64,000 nucleotides of DNA from Streptomyces avidinii (GTDB taxonomy: Bacteria; Actinomycetota; Actinomycetes; Streptomycetales; Streptomycetaceae). The stretch lies in assembly GCF_014650695.1 (NCBI RefSeq), contig NZ_BMVL01000011.1, positions 186,001 through 250,000 on the forward strand, written 5' to 3'. Shown here one piece after another: positions 47,246 through 56,295 of this stretch (position 1 is its first letter; the number at the start of each line of letters is the position of its first letter). The position numbers were made by a program, and so were the translations under genes. The notes below the pieces were generated by a model. The model made no database searches, was not told the DNA's origin, and saw nothing but the letters and a program-made list of their open reading frames with translations.

Positions 47246-48556
47246 ATGGTTCGGGGACGGACGACAGTGTGGGCGGCGGCCCTGGGGCTGGCAGCGGGCC
47301 TGCCCGGTGTCGCGTACGCCGAGGGGGCCGCGCCCGGGCCCCTGCCGACCTACCGGGCCGCCGACGGAGCCAGAGCGGTCGAGGGCAAGCCCTCCACGGC
47401 GGACGCCCCGCTGATCGAGGCCGGGAGCGTCTACGCGGACACGCTCGGACCGGGGGACCGCGTGTACCGGCTCGTCCTCGACAAGGACGAGTCCAATGTC
47501 TACGTCTCCGCGGTGGTCCGGCCCGCGGCGGGCGCGAAGGTCTCCGGCAGCGACGGCATCGAGGTGGAGATCATGACCACCGCCGGACGCTCCTGCCCGG
47601 GCAGCACCGGCCGGGCGAACTTCGGTTACGACGCCTACCCGATCGGCGCGGCCGGCGTCCGGTGGGGTGCGGAGGACGCGGACTGCGCGCCGGCGGGCGT
47701 GTACTACGCCAAGGTCACCCGTACGTCGGCCAAGGGCTACGACCAGAGCCCGTGGCCGCTGGAGATCAAGGTCCAGCGGGAGCCGGGCCGCGGCGCGGGT
47801 GCCGTCCCCACCACCGCGCCCAGCAGCTGGCCCTCGGGAGCCCCCGCGCTGCCCGGGTCCGAGCCGGTGGCCCGCACCGGCGGCACCGGCTTCAACGACG
47901 CCCGGGCCCTGGGGGCAGGCGTGTGGCGCGACGAGATGCGGCCCGGCCAGACCCGCTACTACCGGGTCCCGGTGGACTGGGGGCAGCAGCTGGGCCTGAG
48001 CGCCGAACTGGCCGCCGCGAAGATGACCAAGAGCTACGGCTCCGCCTCGGGCGGGCTCACCGTCTCGCTCTACAGCCCGTACCGGGGGCTGATCTCCGAC
48101 AAGGACACCTCGTACGACGGCAAGCAGGCCGGGGTCACCTTCGAGAAGACCCCGCCCGTCGCCTACGAGAACCGGTTCGCCAGTGACCGGTCCGTGCAGC
48201 CGGTGTCCCTCGCGGGCTGGTACTACGTCGCGGTGACCATGGGCGCGAAGGTCGCCGAGTTCACCGAGGACGCCGCGCCCGTGCCGCTGACCCTGCGCCT
48301 GGAGGTGGCCGGTGCGCCGGCCAAGGCGCCCGCGTACAAGGGCAGTCCGGCCGCGGGAGGCTTCGGCGTCGGCGACGAGGACCGGGCCGCGGCACAGGAG
48401 GGGCTCACCGCCCCCGAGGCCGCCGAGGCCGCGGAGCGGCACCGGGCGATGCGGGTCGTGGCGGGCGCCGGTCTCGGCGCCGGGACGGTGCTCCTGCTGG
48501 TGCTGGGTGGCTGGACGGTGCTCGGGCGGCGCGGGCGCGGGGCTACAGCTGGGTGA
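47246..48556 (+). CDS. Secreted, membrane-anchored protein of unknown function
   Basis: 436 residues: signal peptide (VWAAALGLAAGLPGVAYA), an extracytoplasmic beta-rich region with two similar segments, a single C-terminal helix (VVAGAGLGAGTVLLLVLGGW) and a short basic cytoplasmic tail. I recognise no enzyme motif. Starts at 47237 and 47243 (GTG) are alternatives. Its 3' end overlaps the convergent kinase gene by 14 bp. Confidence 0.75.
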   Translation: MVRGRTTVWAAALGLAAGLPGVAYAEGAAPGPLPTYRAADGARAVEGKPSTADAPLIEAGSVYADTLGPGDRVYRLVLDKDESNVYVSAVVRPAAGAKVSGSDGIEVEIMTTAGRSCPGSTGRANFGYDAYPIGAAGVRWGAEDADCAPAGVYYAKVTRTSAKGYDQSPWPLEIKVQREPGRGAGAVPTTAPSSWPSGAPALPGSEPVARTGGTGFNDARALGAGVWRDEMRPGQTRYYRVPVDWGQQLGLSAELAAAKMTKSYGSASGGLTVSLYSPYRGLISDKDTSYDGKQAGVTFEKTPPVAYENRFASDRSVQPVSLAGWYYVAVTMGAKVAEFTEDAAPVPLTLRLEVAGAPAKAPAYKGSPAAGGFGVGDEDRAAAQEGLTAPEAAEAAERHRAMRVVAGAGLGAGTVLLLVLGGWTVLGRRGRGATAG

Positions 48557-49835
48557 GGGCCCAGACGCCCACCGCGAAGCAGAGCAGCGCCGCGGCGAGG
48601 AGCGAGGCCACCGCCTTCGGCGGGGGCGGGGCGATCCGGCCGCCCGCCCGGACCGGCGGCCCGGCGGGGGCCGCGGGAACCGGCACGGTGGGCGGCGACA
48701 GGTGGAAGCTGCCGGTCTCCGAGGGCCCGTACGCGGGCACCTGCGCCGGGACGGCGGGAGGGGCGGGGTAAGGAGACGTCGGGGCGGTCTGCGCCGTTCC
48801 GCGCGGGTCGGTCCGGGTGGGCTCCGCGGCCACCGTCACGGAGGCGGAGGCGGAGGCGGGGGACGGCGCGGAGGCGGAGGCCGGGGCGGCGAGGGGGACC
48901 GGCGCCTGCGGGGTCGCCGGGGCCGTGCCCCGCGGGTCGGGCCGGTCCGGCCGGGCCGGCGGTCCCTGCGGGCCGAATCCGGCGGGCAGCGGGCCGAGTT
49001 GGTCGAACACCTCCACCGGATCCTCGTCCGGGGCGGGCGGCGGCAGCAGCTCCACGGCCTCGGCAAGGGCCTTGCGCGCCCCTGTGGCCGTCCGGAAGCG
49101 GCTCTGGGGGTCCGGCTGCAGGAGGCCGGCGATGACGTCCCAGAGGGGGGTCGGAACGCCTTCGGGTGCGCCCGGGGTGCCATGGGCGAGGAAGTGTTCC
49201 ACCAGGGCCTGGGAATCGGGCTTGCGGCCCTGCAGGAGGTAGAGGGCGACCAGTCCCACGGCGAAGAGGTCGGCGGGGAAGTCGGGCTCGGCGCCCAGGA
49301 GTTGCTCGGGGGCGAAATAGCCCGGCGTGCCGACCACGTAGTCGGTCTCGGTCAGCCGCGGCTCGCCCTTGCGCATGGAGATGCCGAAGTCGGACAGCCG
49401 CAGGTGCGGCCGCCCGGTTCCGGTGGCCTCCATCAGGATGTTGGCCGGTTTGATGTCGCGGTGCACCACGCCCTCCGCGTGCACCACCGCCAGTCCCGAC
49501 AGCAGCTGGTCGAGCAGGGTGCACACGAAACGGGCCGGCAGGGGCCCGTAGTCCCCGATCACATGGGCGAGCGAGCCGCCGCCGACCAGGTCCATGGTGA
49601 AGAGGACCTTGTCGTCGTCGGCCGCCCAGCTGGCCGGCGCCAGTACGTGCGGATGGTCGATCCGCAGCGCCTGCTCCCGTACGAACCGCAGGAGCGTGTG
49701 GGCGTCGCTCTGCAGGAGGACCTTCGCGGCGACGTAGCGGCGACGGCGGTGGTCCCAGGCGCGCCACACGGCGCCCGCGCCCCCGCGTCCGATCGGATCG
49801 ATCAGTTCGTACCGACCGGCGAAGACCTCACCCAT
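48543..49835 (-). CDS. Serine/threonine protein kinase (membrane)
   Basis: 430 residues. Intact kinase domain with Gly loop GRGGAGAV, VAAKVL lysine, HRDIKPANIL, DFG (LSDFGIS) and APE (GYFAPEQL). A Pro/Ala-rich linker of ~130 residues leads to a C-terminal membrane helix (AVASLLAAALLCFAVGVWAL) with nothing outside, so it has no sensor domain. Convergent with the secreted-protein gene. Targets unknown. Confidence 0.92.
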   Translation of the reverse strand: MGEVFAGRYELIDPIGRGGAGAVWRAWDHRRRRYVAAKVLLQSDAHTLLRFVREQALRIDHPHVLAPASWAADDDKVLFTMDLVGGGSLAHVIGDYGPLPARFVCTLLDQLLSGLAVVHAEGVVHRDIKPANILMEATGTGRPHLRLSDFGISMRKGEPRLTETDYVVGTPGYFAPEQLLGAEPDFPADLFAVGLVALYLLQGRKPDSQALVEHFLAHGTPGAPEGVPTPLWDVIAGLLQPDPQSRFRTATGARKALAEAVELLPPPAPDEDPVEVFDQLGPLPAGFGPQGPPARPDRPDPRGTAPATPQAPVPLAAPASASAPSPASASASVTVAAEPTRTDPRGTAQTAPTSPYPAPPAVPAQVPAYGPSETGSFHLSPPTVPVPAAPAGPPVRAGGRIAPPPPKAVASLLAAALLCFAVGVWALTQL

Positions 49836-49879
49836 CGCTGTGCCCGTCCCCCGTCACCCGTTGTCCGCCCTCGTGCGTG

Positions 49880-50428
49880 TCAGTTCTGGTGGGCCTCGTA
49901 GTGGGCGACCGCGTCCGCGGTGCGGCCCGCGCCGTACACCCGGAGGAACTCTGCCAGTTCCGGATGGCTGGGGGCGAGGGTGTTCGCCGCGTCGATGATG
50001 TCGCCGGCCGCGGAGACCGAGCGCAGCAGCGACTGGATCTCGCGGACGACCCGCTTGACCGTGGGTGCGCCGGAGCTGGTGGTGGTCTGGCCGCTGTTGC
50101 TGAGGACGGATCCTCCCTGGGTCTTCTTGATCTCGTCCATCCGGTCGGTGGCCTCCCCCGCACTGACGCTTCCGTCGGCCACCTGGCCGGCGAGATCCTG
50201 GAGGGCCTGGACGCGCTGGACCACGGCCGGGTTCCCGATCTTGGCTCGCTGGCCGCTCATCAGCTGGGACAGCATGGGCGCCGACAGTCCGAGGACGGCA
50301 GCGAGGCGGGCCTGGTTCAAGCCGAGGTCATCTATGAGCCGGCGGAAGAGCGCTCCCAGCGGCTCCCCGTACCAACTGCGCTGAAGCTCTCTGGCTCTGG
50401 CCGTGGCCTCTTGTTGTACTGCGTCCAC
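49880..50428 (-). CDS. Helix-turn-helix DNA-binding protein
   Basis: A 182-residue protein with an XRE-like HTH (LNQARLAAVLGLSAPMLSQL, residues ~34-54) and a helical C-terminal part. GTG start with GGGGAG 8 bases upstream; the frame is open further upstream without a ribosome-binding site. Ends 44 bases before the kinase gene on the same strand. Target genes are not known. Confidence 0.82.
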   Translation of the reverse strand: MDAVQQEATARARELQRSWYGEPLGALFRRLIDDLGLNQARLAAVLGLSAPMLSQLMSGQRAKIGNPAVVQRVQALQDLAGQVADGSVSAGEATDRMDEIKKTQGGSVLSNSGQTTTSSGAPTVKRVVREIQSLLRSVSAAGDIIDAANTLAPSHPELAEFLRVYGAGRTADAVAHYEAHQN

Positions 50429-50590
50429 TCTTACTACTCCCCTTCGCTGGTGCGAACCTCGCGAGCATCTTACGGAGAGTGGTCGCACGGCGGGAGTCCC
50501 TATCATTTTGCGAGATGAGGGGGTACACCCGGTACTCTGTTCTGCGGAACGACCTCACCTCCCGCGCGGGAGGGGTGCGTCCACTTCCAT

Positions 50591-50663
50591 GGGGCCTTAG
50601 CTCAGTTGGTAGAGCGCTGCCTTTGCAAGGCAGATGTCAGGAGTTCGAATCTCCTAGGCTCCA
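50591..50663 (+). tRNA. tRNA-Ala (TGC)
   Basis: 73 nt, acceptor stem GGGGCCT/AGGCTCC (one G.U), anticodon loop TTTGCAA between CTGCC and GGCAG, T arm GAGTTCGAATCTC. No encoded CCA. A TTGCGA (50508) / TACTCT (50533) pair with a 19-base spacer may be its promoter. Confidence 0.98.
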
Positions 50664-50670
50664 CAGACAA

Positions 50671-50714
50671 ATGCCCTCCGACCTGCGGAAACGCAGTGTC
50701 GGAGGGCATTTTTT
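50671..50714 (+). terminator. Intrinsic terminator after tRNA-Ala
   Basis: 12-bp perfect arms (50671-50682 and 50698-50709) followed by a run of T, the clearest factor-independent terminator in the window. Confidence 0.92.
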
Positions 50715-51208
50715 CGTTCCATCGGGGGCGGTCCCGCCAGTGCCCTGGGGTGGCTCAGCGGCCCGTCCGGCCGGCCCAGGGTCCCCCCGGCCCCTCCGCC
50801 GGTGGGCCTGAACGGGCCACGGCGGACAACGGCGCGCATCGGGGCCGGCCGCGGGAACTCGGTCCGGGATCCGGGGTTGGGGGTCCGGACGGGGCGGGGC
50901 AGCAGGGGCCGGCCCGCCGGCAGCAGCCGGGGTCAGGTCGGTCGGCCCGTCGTCCGCGGTGAGCGGCAGCCGCGGACGTCGATGGTGATGAACCGGCTGT
51001 GCCCGTACGGGTTGACGCCGGCGACCGGCCAGCCGCGCGGGGTGCGGTGCCAGCCGTACGGCATGCCGTCCGGGTCGGTCGGCCGCGCCAGGCCGAGCAG
51101 GGCGGACACACCGTGGTGCCCGGGTTCGGCGGCGACGAGCATGCCGATGGGCCTGGTGTCGCGTGGATCGGGTGGGGGACACGGGAGCGGCCGTGTCCCC
51201 CGGGGAGG
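50715..51208. other. Gene-poor region after tRNA-Ala
   Basis: About 490 bp very rich in G/C and without a convincing gene. The only candidate is the short minus-strand frame at 50933-51142 listed separately. No integrase, att repeat or IS end was seen. Confidence 0.5.
50933..51142 (-). CDS. Possible small hypothetical protein
   Basis: A 69-residue frame with a protein-like central part (GVSALLGLARPTDPDGMPYG ... HSRFITIDVRG). No ribosome-binding site and no recognised family. It could be a genuine small gene, the remnant of a larger one, or a chance G/C-rich frame. Confidence 0.3.
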   Translation of the reverse strand: MLVAAEPGHHGVSALLGLARPTDPDGMPYGWHRTPRGWPVAGVNPYGHSRFITIDVRGCRSPRTTGRPT

Positions 51209-52774
51209 TCAGGTCCCGTTCTTGGCGGTGCCGCCGCGCAGCAGGGTGGCGATGACGGCGCACAGGACGACGCAGACCGCGGCGAGTCCCCACAGGACGG
51301 TGCGGAAGGCGGAGTCGTAGGACTGGGCGAGGAAGTGGGTGAAGGCCTCGGTGTCCACCGCTCCGGAGAGCTCGGTGGCCCGGGCGAAGTCGCCGCCCGC
51401 GGCCTGGTCGGCGACCTGGTCCGCCTGCGCGGCGCCGGGGTGGTCGCCGATGCCGTCCTCGATGCGGGTGCCGAGCACGGTGGCGAGGACCGAGCCGTAC
51501 ACGGCCACGGCGATGGCCTCGCTGCCCAGGCGCAGGGTGTTGAGGAAGCCGGCCGCCATACCGGCCTTGGCCGGGTCGATCAGCTCCAGTGCCTGGCCGT
51601 CGACGAGGCCCGCCGACAGGCCCATGCCGGCGCCGGTGACGAGCATCGGCAGGGCGACGACGAGGATCTTCACGTCGGGCGAGAAGAGGGTCAGCGCGAG
51701 GTCGCCGACGACGAGGCAGGCGAGGCTGACGTAGATGAGGGTGAGCGCGGAGACTCCCAGGGTGACCAGCTTGGCGGCGAGCATCGGGCAGATCAGTACG
51801 GGGGCGGTGAGCAGCAGCATGATCAGGCCGGCGGCGCCGGTGTCCCGGCCGGTGGCCGCGGTCAGGTAGCTCGGGAGGTAGGTCAGCACGGTGACGAACC
51901 CGAAGGAAGCGGCGACCGGCACCAGGCACAGACCGACGAAGCGCCGGTTGCGCAGCACGCTCAGGTCCAGCATGGGGTGTTCGCGGCGGTTCTCGACCAC
52001 GGCGAAGACCGCGAGGACCACGACCGCGCCGGCGAACAGCCCCAGTACGCCCGGGCTGCCCCAGCCCCACTGCGAGCCCTGCACGATGGCGGTGGTCAGC
52101 AGGACCATGGCGAGGACGAACAGCGCGCTGCCCGGTACGTCGATGCCGGTACCGCTGCCGCCGTCGGCCGACATGGCCTTGGCGATGGCGGGCACCGCGA
52201 GGAGCACGAGGAGCAGGGCTACCGCGTGCACCGCGAACACCCAGCGCCAGCCGAGGCCCTGGACGAGTACGCCGGCCAGCGAGGGGCCGATCGCCACGCC
52301 GACGCCCGCGACGGTGCCGAACAGGGCGAAGGCCTTGGCGCGCGCCGGGCCGTCGAACACGGTCGCGATGAGCGCCGCGCCGCAGGAGAAGATCGCCGCG
52401 CCGCCGATGCCGGCGAGTGCGCGGGCGCCGTCGAGCCACAGCACGTTGGTGGCGAGCGCGCTGGCCAGCGAGGCCACGGCGTAGACGGCGGCGCCGGCGG
52501 CGAAGGCCTTGACCCGGCCGACGATGTCGGCGATGGAGCCCCAGACGAGGGTGAAGCAGGCGAAGGCCACGTTGAAGGCGTTCACCACCCACTGGAGGGG
52601 GGCGAGGCCTGCCTGGGTGTCGGCCCCGATGTCCGGGAGCGCGACGGCCGTGCCGGAGATCGACATCGGGACGACGAACACGGCGAGGAGCACGGCGGCC
52701 AGGGTCAGGGTGCGACCCGGCTGCCCTTCCGCCTGCACGGGTGGCGCGGCCGACGAGGTGGTCTGCGTACTCAT
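51209..52774 (-). CDS. MFS drug transporter, DHA2 (14-helix) type
   Basis: A 521-residue protein with 14 predicted helices, N-terminal motif SISGTAVALPDIG and motif A-like WGSIADIVGRVKAF, motif C-like GVAIGPSLAGVL, as in EmrB/QacA exporters. Start ATG 52774 (MSTQTTSS); an upstream extension is not supported. Divergent from an ArsR regulator with an inverted repeat between them. Substrate unknown. Confidence 0.9.
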   Translation of the reverse strand: MSTQTTSSAAPPVQAEGQPGRTLTLAAVLLAVFVVPMSISGTAVALPDIGADTQAGLAPLQWVVNAFNVAFACFTLVWGSIADIVGRVKAFAAGAAVYAVASLASALATNVLWLDGARALAGIGGAAIFSCGAALIATVFDGPARAKAFALFGTVAGVGVAIGPSLAGVLVQGLGWRWVFAVHAVALLLVLLAVPAIAKAMSADGGSGTGIDVPGSALFVLAMVLLTTAIVQGSQWGWGSPGVLGLFAGAVVVLAVFAVVENRREHPMLDLSVLRNRRFVGLCLVPVAASFGFVTVLTYLPSYLTAATGRDTGAAGLIMLLLTAPVLICPMLAAKLVTLGVSALTLIYVSLACLVVGDLALTLFSPDVKILVVALPMLVTGAGMGLSAGLVDGQALELIDPAKAGMAAGFLNTLRLGSEAIAVAVYGSVLATVLGTRIEDGIGDHPGAAQADQVADQAAGGDFARATELSGAVDTEAFTHFLAQSYDSAFRTVLWGLAAVCVVLCAVIATLLRGGTAKNGT

Positions 52775-52814
52775 GTGGGCACTACTCCAGGCTCGGCCCG
52801 GCCGGCATGCGACC

Positions 52815-52836
52815 AGGTTCGGTTTACATCGAACCT
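52815..52836. promoter_or_regulatory. Operator between MFS and ArsR genes
   Basis: Inverted repeat AGGTTCG-N8-CGAACCT with perfect 7-bp arms, in the 118-bp divergent intergenic region. Likely binding site of the ArsR-family regulator. Confidence 0.65.
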
Positions 52837-52892
52837 TAAGCTGGCACAGATGAGAGGTATGATGCAATCCGTACCTCAGGAAGGAGGGCGCG

Positions 52893-53204
52893 ATGCCCGA
52901 CGAGGATGGCCACCCCTCCCGCGAGGAGATGAGCCTGTTGACCGTGCTGAACGCGCTCTCCGACCCCCTGCGCTACGCAGTCGTGGGCGCCCTGCTCAGG
53001 GAACCGGAAGGCACGGCGCGCACCTGCGCGTCCTTCAACCTCCCGGTCTCGAAGTCGACGATCACCCACCACTTCCGGATCCTGCGCGAGGCGGGCCTGG
53101 TGCAACAGGTGGACCGGGGCAACAGCCGGGCGGCCACCCTGCGCCGCGCGGACCTGGACCATCGCTTCCCCGGCCTGCTGGACCTGATCGGCGCCAACCT
53201 CTGA
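52893..53204 (+). CDS. ArsR family transcriptional regulator
   Basis: A 103-residue winged-helix protein (NALSDPLRYAVVGALL; SKSTITHHFRILREAGLV). No Cys pair in the ArsR metal-box position, so it probably senses an organic ligand and not a metal. AAGGAGG precedes the ATG. Presumed repressor of the divergent MFS exporter. Confidence 0.87.
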   Translation: MPDEDGHPSREEMSLLTVLNALSDPLRYAVVGALLREPEGTARTCASFNLPVSKSTITHHFRILREAGLVQQVDRGNSRAATLRRADLDHRFPGLLDLIGANL

Positions 53205-53327
53205 CCGACCCCGGTCCCGCAGGGGCACCGCGCCGCCGGGCCGACGGGGTGGATGTGGAGACGGCCGACGGGAGCCGCTTCGCCGTCCGCTCCTGGGCCG
53301 TGCCGGCCGGGCGCGCCCTGCGAAGCC

Positions 53328-53370
53328 GAAGACCCCCCTGATCCGCGCGTCGGCGGTCAGGAGGGTCTTC
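53328..53370. terminator. Bidirectional terminator
   Basis: Inverted repeat GAAGACCC..TGA / TCAGGAGGGTCTTC (53328-53341 and 53357-53370, one mismatch) between the ArsR gene and the convergent dimethylargininase-like gene. Confidence 0.7.
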
Positions 53371-53376
53371 CCGTGC

Positions 53377-54243
53377 TCAGCGGTCGCGCAGTTCCAGCGT
53401 GCAGCACTTCACGCTGCCGCCGGCCTTGAGCAGCTCGGAGAGCTCGACCCCGATCGGCTCGAAGCCGCGGGCCCGCAGCTTGGCGTGGAGGCCGGTGGCA
53501 GCGGCCGGCAGGAGCACGTGGCGGCCGTCGGAGAAGGCGTTGAGGCCGAAGACGGCCGCGTCCTCGGCCGTGGCCAGGATCGCCGTGGGGAACATGGCGC
53601 GCAGTACGGCCTGGCTGCCCTGCGAGAAGGCCGCCGGGTAGTACATGACCTCGTCCTCCGACAGCACGGAGAGCGCGGTGTCCAGGTGGTAGTACTCCGG
53701 GTTCACCAGCGTCAGTGAGGTGACCGGCAGGCCGAAGAACTCCTGCGCCTCCGCGTGGGACCGCGGGTCCGTGCGGAAGCCGGTACCGGCCAGCAGGCGG
53801 CGGCCGACGGTGAGGATGTCCCCCTCGCCCTCATTGACGAACTCGGGCCACAGCGTGTCCGTGTAGCCGCGGCCTTCCAGCCACCGCAGGTAGGCGGGCC
53901 CCTCGGCGGTGCGCTCCGCGTGCCGGAACCGGGCCCCGAAGACCTTGCCGTCGACGACGGTGGCGCCGTTGGCCGCGAACACCATGTCGGGCAGGCCCTC
54001 GATCGGATCTATCTCCTCGACCACGTGGCCGAGTTCGAGGTACAGGTCGCGCAGGCCCTCCCACTGGCTGACGGCGAGCGCGTTGTCGGTGGCGTGCTGC
54101 GGGTTCATCCACGGGTTGATCGAGTACGTGACGTCGTAGTGCCGGGGCCGGCACATCAGCAGACGGCGGCGCGTGGCGACCCGCGTGGGGCTCTCGGAAC
54201 GGAAGAGCGCGCCGGCAGGGGTGATGGGCTCGGTGAGCGGCAC
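53377..54243 (-). CDS. Dimethylargininase-like (DDAH/amidinotransferase superfamily) enzyme, copy 1
   Basis: A 288-residue guanidino-group-modifying enzyme. Substrate/structural residues are NPWMNP, DMVFAANGA, FVNEGEGD (Glu/Asp), YHLDTAL (catalytic His) and VKCCT (catalytic Cys280). The fold hydrolyses or transfers amidino groups (e.g. dimethylarginine to citrulline). GTG start with AAGGAG. Divergent from the biosynthetic operon and paralogous to copy 2 at 60523. It could be primary arginine metabolism or a pathway enzyme. Confidence 0.85.
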   Translation of the reverse strand: MPLTEPITPAGALFRSESPTRVATRRRLLMCRPRHYDVTYSINPWMNPQHATDNALAVSQWEGLRDLYLELGHVVEEIDPIEGLPDMVFAANGATVVDGKVFGARFRHAERTAEGPAYLRWLEGRGYTDTLWPEFVNEGEGDILTVGRRLLAGTGFRTDPRSHAEAQEFFGLPVTSLTLVNPEYYHLDTALSVLSEDEVMYYPAAFSQGSQAVLRAMFPTAILATAEDAAVFGLNAFSDGRHVLLPAAATGLHAKLRARGFEPIGVELSELLKAGGSVKCCTLELRDR

Positions 54244-54561
54244 GAGGGCTCCTTCTCATGGGGTTTCGAGGAAAGCCCGACTGTCCGAGGGATGTTTCGG
54301 CCAGTCGGATGCGTGTGACGCAACTGATCACTGGGGCCAATGGAAATGGCGCCCCGGATTGACCGGAAGTAACAGCGAACACAGGCCAATCAACCCTCCT
54401 GCCGGGACCCCGGCCGAGTTGATTGTCCGTGGCCGAGATGCCTTCCGGGCAATCGGGGGCTGCCGTGGAATGTGGACATCACCCGGGAGGCAACGCAAGG
54501 ACGCGAACCGTCCTGCCTGACCGTACGAACCTGTCCACCTGTTCCATCTGGAGGTACTTCC
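54244..54561. promoter_or_regulatory. Divergent promoter region of the biosynthetic operon
   Basis: 318 bp of visibly lower G/C than its surroundings, between the divergent DDAH-like and N-hydroxylase genes. CAATCAAC (54387-54394) and GTTGATTG (54418-54425) form an inverted repeat with a 23-base spacer that contains CCGGGACCCCGG. Possible regulator site or hairpin; no regulator gene lies in the visible part. Confidence 0.45.
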
Positions 54562-55872
54562 ATGGCGCATCGCAATGTCGAACTGCTCGCAGTCGGTGCA
54601 GGCCCGGCGAACCTGGCGCTGGCGGTCGCCGTCGAGGAGCTCGCACCCGAGCTGGCCGGTGACACCCTGCTGATCGAGCGCGAGCAGGACATCGTGTGGC
54701 AGCGAGGCATGCTGCTGCCCGACGCGCTCAGCCAGGTCTCCTTCCTCAAGGACCTGGTCACCATGCGCAATCCGCGCAGCAGATTCTCCTTCGTCAATTT
54801 CCTGCACTCCCAGGAGCGCCTCGACGCCTTCGTCAACCTGGCGAGTTTTGTTCCCTACCGCAGCGAGATATCCGAATACCTGCAATGGGTCGCCGATGAA
54901 CTCGACACGGTGAAGGTCGAATACGGCCGTGAATGCGCCGGCGTCGAGGCGGTCACGGGCGACGACGGCGAGCTCTCCGGCTGGCTCGTCACCCTGGCCG
55001 ACGGCGACACCATCGGCTGCCGCTACCTCGTCATCGGTGCGGGCCGCGACGCCCACGTTCCCGCCGTGTTCGACGGTCTGCCGGCCGAGCGCGTCATCCA
55101 CAGCACCCAGTACACGCAGCGCATCGCCGACGTGCGGGCCGATCTGCCGCACCGCGTCGCGGTGATCGGCGGCGCCCAGAGCGCGGCCGAGCTGTTCGGC
55201 GCCGCGCTGCGGGACCTGCCCGAGTGCAAGCCCACGATGATCATGCGCTCCATCGGCCTGAACGGCTACGAGAGCAGCAAGTTCACCAACGAGCTGTACT
55301 ACACGTCCTTCATCGACGAGTTCTACGGCTCCTCGCCCGAGGCGCGCCAGCAGCTGCTCGGCGAGATGTACCGCTCCAACTACGGCGGTCTCTCCCCCGC
55401 CACGCTGGACGGCCTGTACCGGCAGTTCTACCAGGACCGCCGCTCCGGCCAGGAGCGTCTGGCGCTCCACCCGATGACGGACGTCACCGCCGCCCGCATG
55501 GACGGCGAGGAGGTCGTCCTCACCCTCGTCGACCGCAAGTCGGGCGCCGAGCGGGAGATGCGCACGGACCTGGTGCTGCTGGGCACCGGATTCGTCCGCG
55601 AGATGCCGTGGGCGGTCAAGGCCCTCGCGCAGTCGATCGGCCTCGAAGAGATCAACGTGAGCCGTCACTACCGGCTCGACCTGGGCCGCCCGACGACCGC
55701 CGCCTGCTACCTGCAGGGCGTCAACGAGGCCACCCACGGCATCGCCGACTCGCTGCTCAGCGTGCTCGCGGGCCGCTCCGCCGAGATCACCGAGGACATC
55801 CTCGCGCACCGCGGGACCCGCTCCGTCGAGGTCCCGGAACTGCGAGAGCTCGCGCTCGCCGGCGCGGTCTGA
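54562..55872 (+). CDS. L-lysine N6- / L-ornithine N5-monooxygenase
   Basis: A 436-residue FAD/NADPH N-hydroxylase. FAD-binding GAGPANLALAVAVEE, family motif LKDLVTMRNPRS, NADPH-binding GGAQSAAELFG, and the late GTGFVREMPW. It hydroxylates the side-chain amine of lysine or ornithine; the choice cannot be told from the sequence. Siderophore clusters use such enzymes too, but no siderophore synthetase (NIS or NRPS) is nearby, while a cupin and a MetRS-like gene are, as in hydrazine pathways. GGAGG 7 bases before the ATG. First gene of the operon. Confidence 0.9.
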   Translation: MAHRNVELLAVGAGPANLALAVAVEELAPELAGDTLLIEREQDIVWQRGMLLPDALSQVSFLKDLVTMRNPRSRFSFVNFLHSQERLDAFVNLASFVPYRSEISEYLQWVADELDTVKVEYGRECAGVEAVTGDDGELSGWLVTLADGDTIGCRYLVIGAGRDAHVPAVFDGLPAERVIHSTQYTQRIADVRADLPHRVAVIGGAQSAAELFGAALRDLPECKPTMIMRSIGLNGYESSKFTNELYYTSFIDEFYGSSPEARQQLLGEMYRSNYGGLSPATLDGLYRQFYQDRRSGQERLALHPMTDVTAARMDGEEVVLTLVDRKSGAEREMRTDLVLLGTGFVREMPWAVKALAQSIGLEEINVSRHYRLDLGRPTTAACYLQGVNEATHGIADSLLSVLAGRSAEITEDILAHRGTRSVEVPELRELALAGAV

Positions 55873-55926
55873 GCACCGCGCACCCCTCACGAGCCGTACC
55901 CGCCTGACGAGGAGAGACCGACCCAC

Positions 55927-56295
55927 ATGCTCACCAAGCAACTCGACCGCGACGGACTGACGCACGAGAACGGACTGGACGCCCAGCGGCTGCTGCCCTG
56001 GCCCGAGCTCAACGCGCCCTTCGAGGGGTCCTGGTGCGTGATCCGCCCCGGCACCGCATCGACGGCCCACGCCCACCACGAGTACGAGATCTTCATCGCC
56101 GTCGCCGGCTCCGCCGTCCTGGAGTCGCAGGGCGTCCGCAAGCCCTTCGTGACCGGGGACATCGTCCACTTCACCCCGGGCTCCGAACACCGGGTGATCA
56201 ACGAGTCCGACGCGGACTTCGAGATGTACAGCGTGTGGTGGGACCTCGACATGACACAGCGGTTCGCAGCTCGCCACGAAGGAGCCCAGGCATGA
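55927..56295 (+). CDS. Cupin protein, hydrazine-synthetase type
   Basis: A 122-residue single cupin barrel with metal ligands HxHHxxxE (H48, H50, E54) and H88. In Spb40-type hydrazine synthetases a zinc cupin domain rearranges an N-hydroxylamine ester to an N-N bond (family knowledge). Here it is a separate gene, overlapping the MetRS-like gene by 4 bases (ATGA), 54 bases after the N-hydroxylase. A general sugar or metabolite cupin is the alternative. Confidence 0.85.
   Translation: MLTKQLDRDGLTHENGLDAQRLLPWPELNAPFEGSWCVIRPGTASTAHAHHEYEIFIAVAGSAVLESQGVRKPFVTGDIVHFTPGSEHRVINESDADFEMYSVWWDLDMTQRFAARHEGAQA

Noticed and set aside
54562..55872. N-hydroxylase as evidence for a siderophore cluster
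   Set aside because: No NRPS or IucA/IucC-type synthetase, no acyltransferase for hydroxamate formation and no iron-uptake ABC permease in the visible operon; cupin plus MetRS-like points elsewhere. Genes beyond the right edge could change this.
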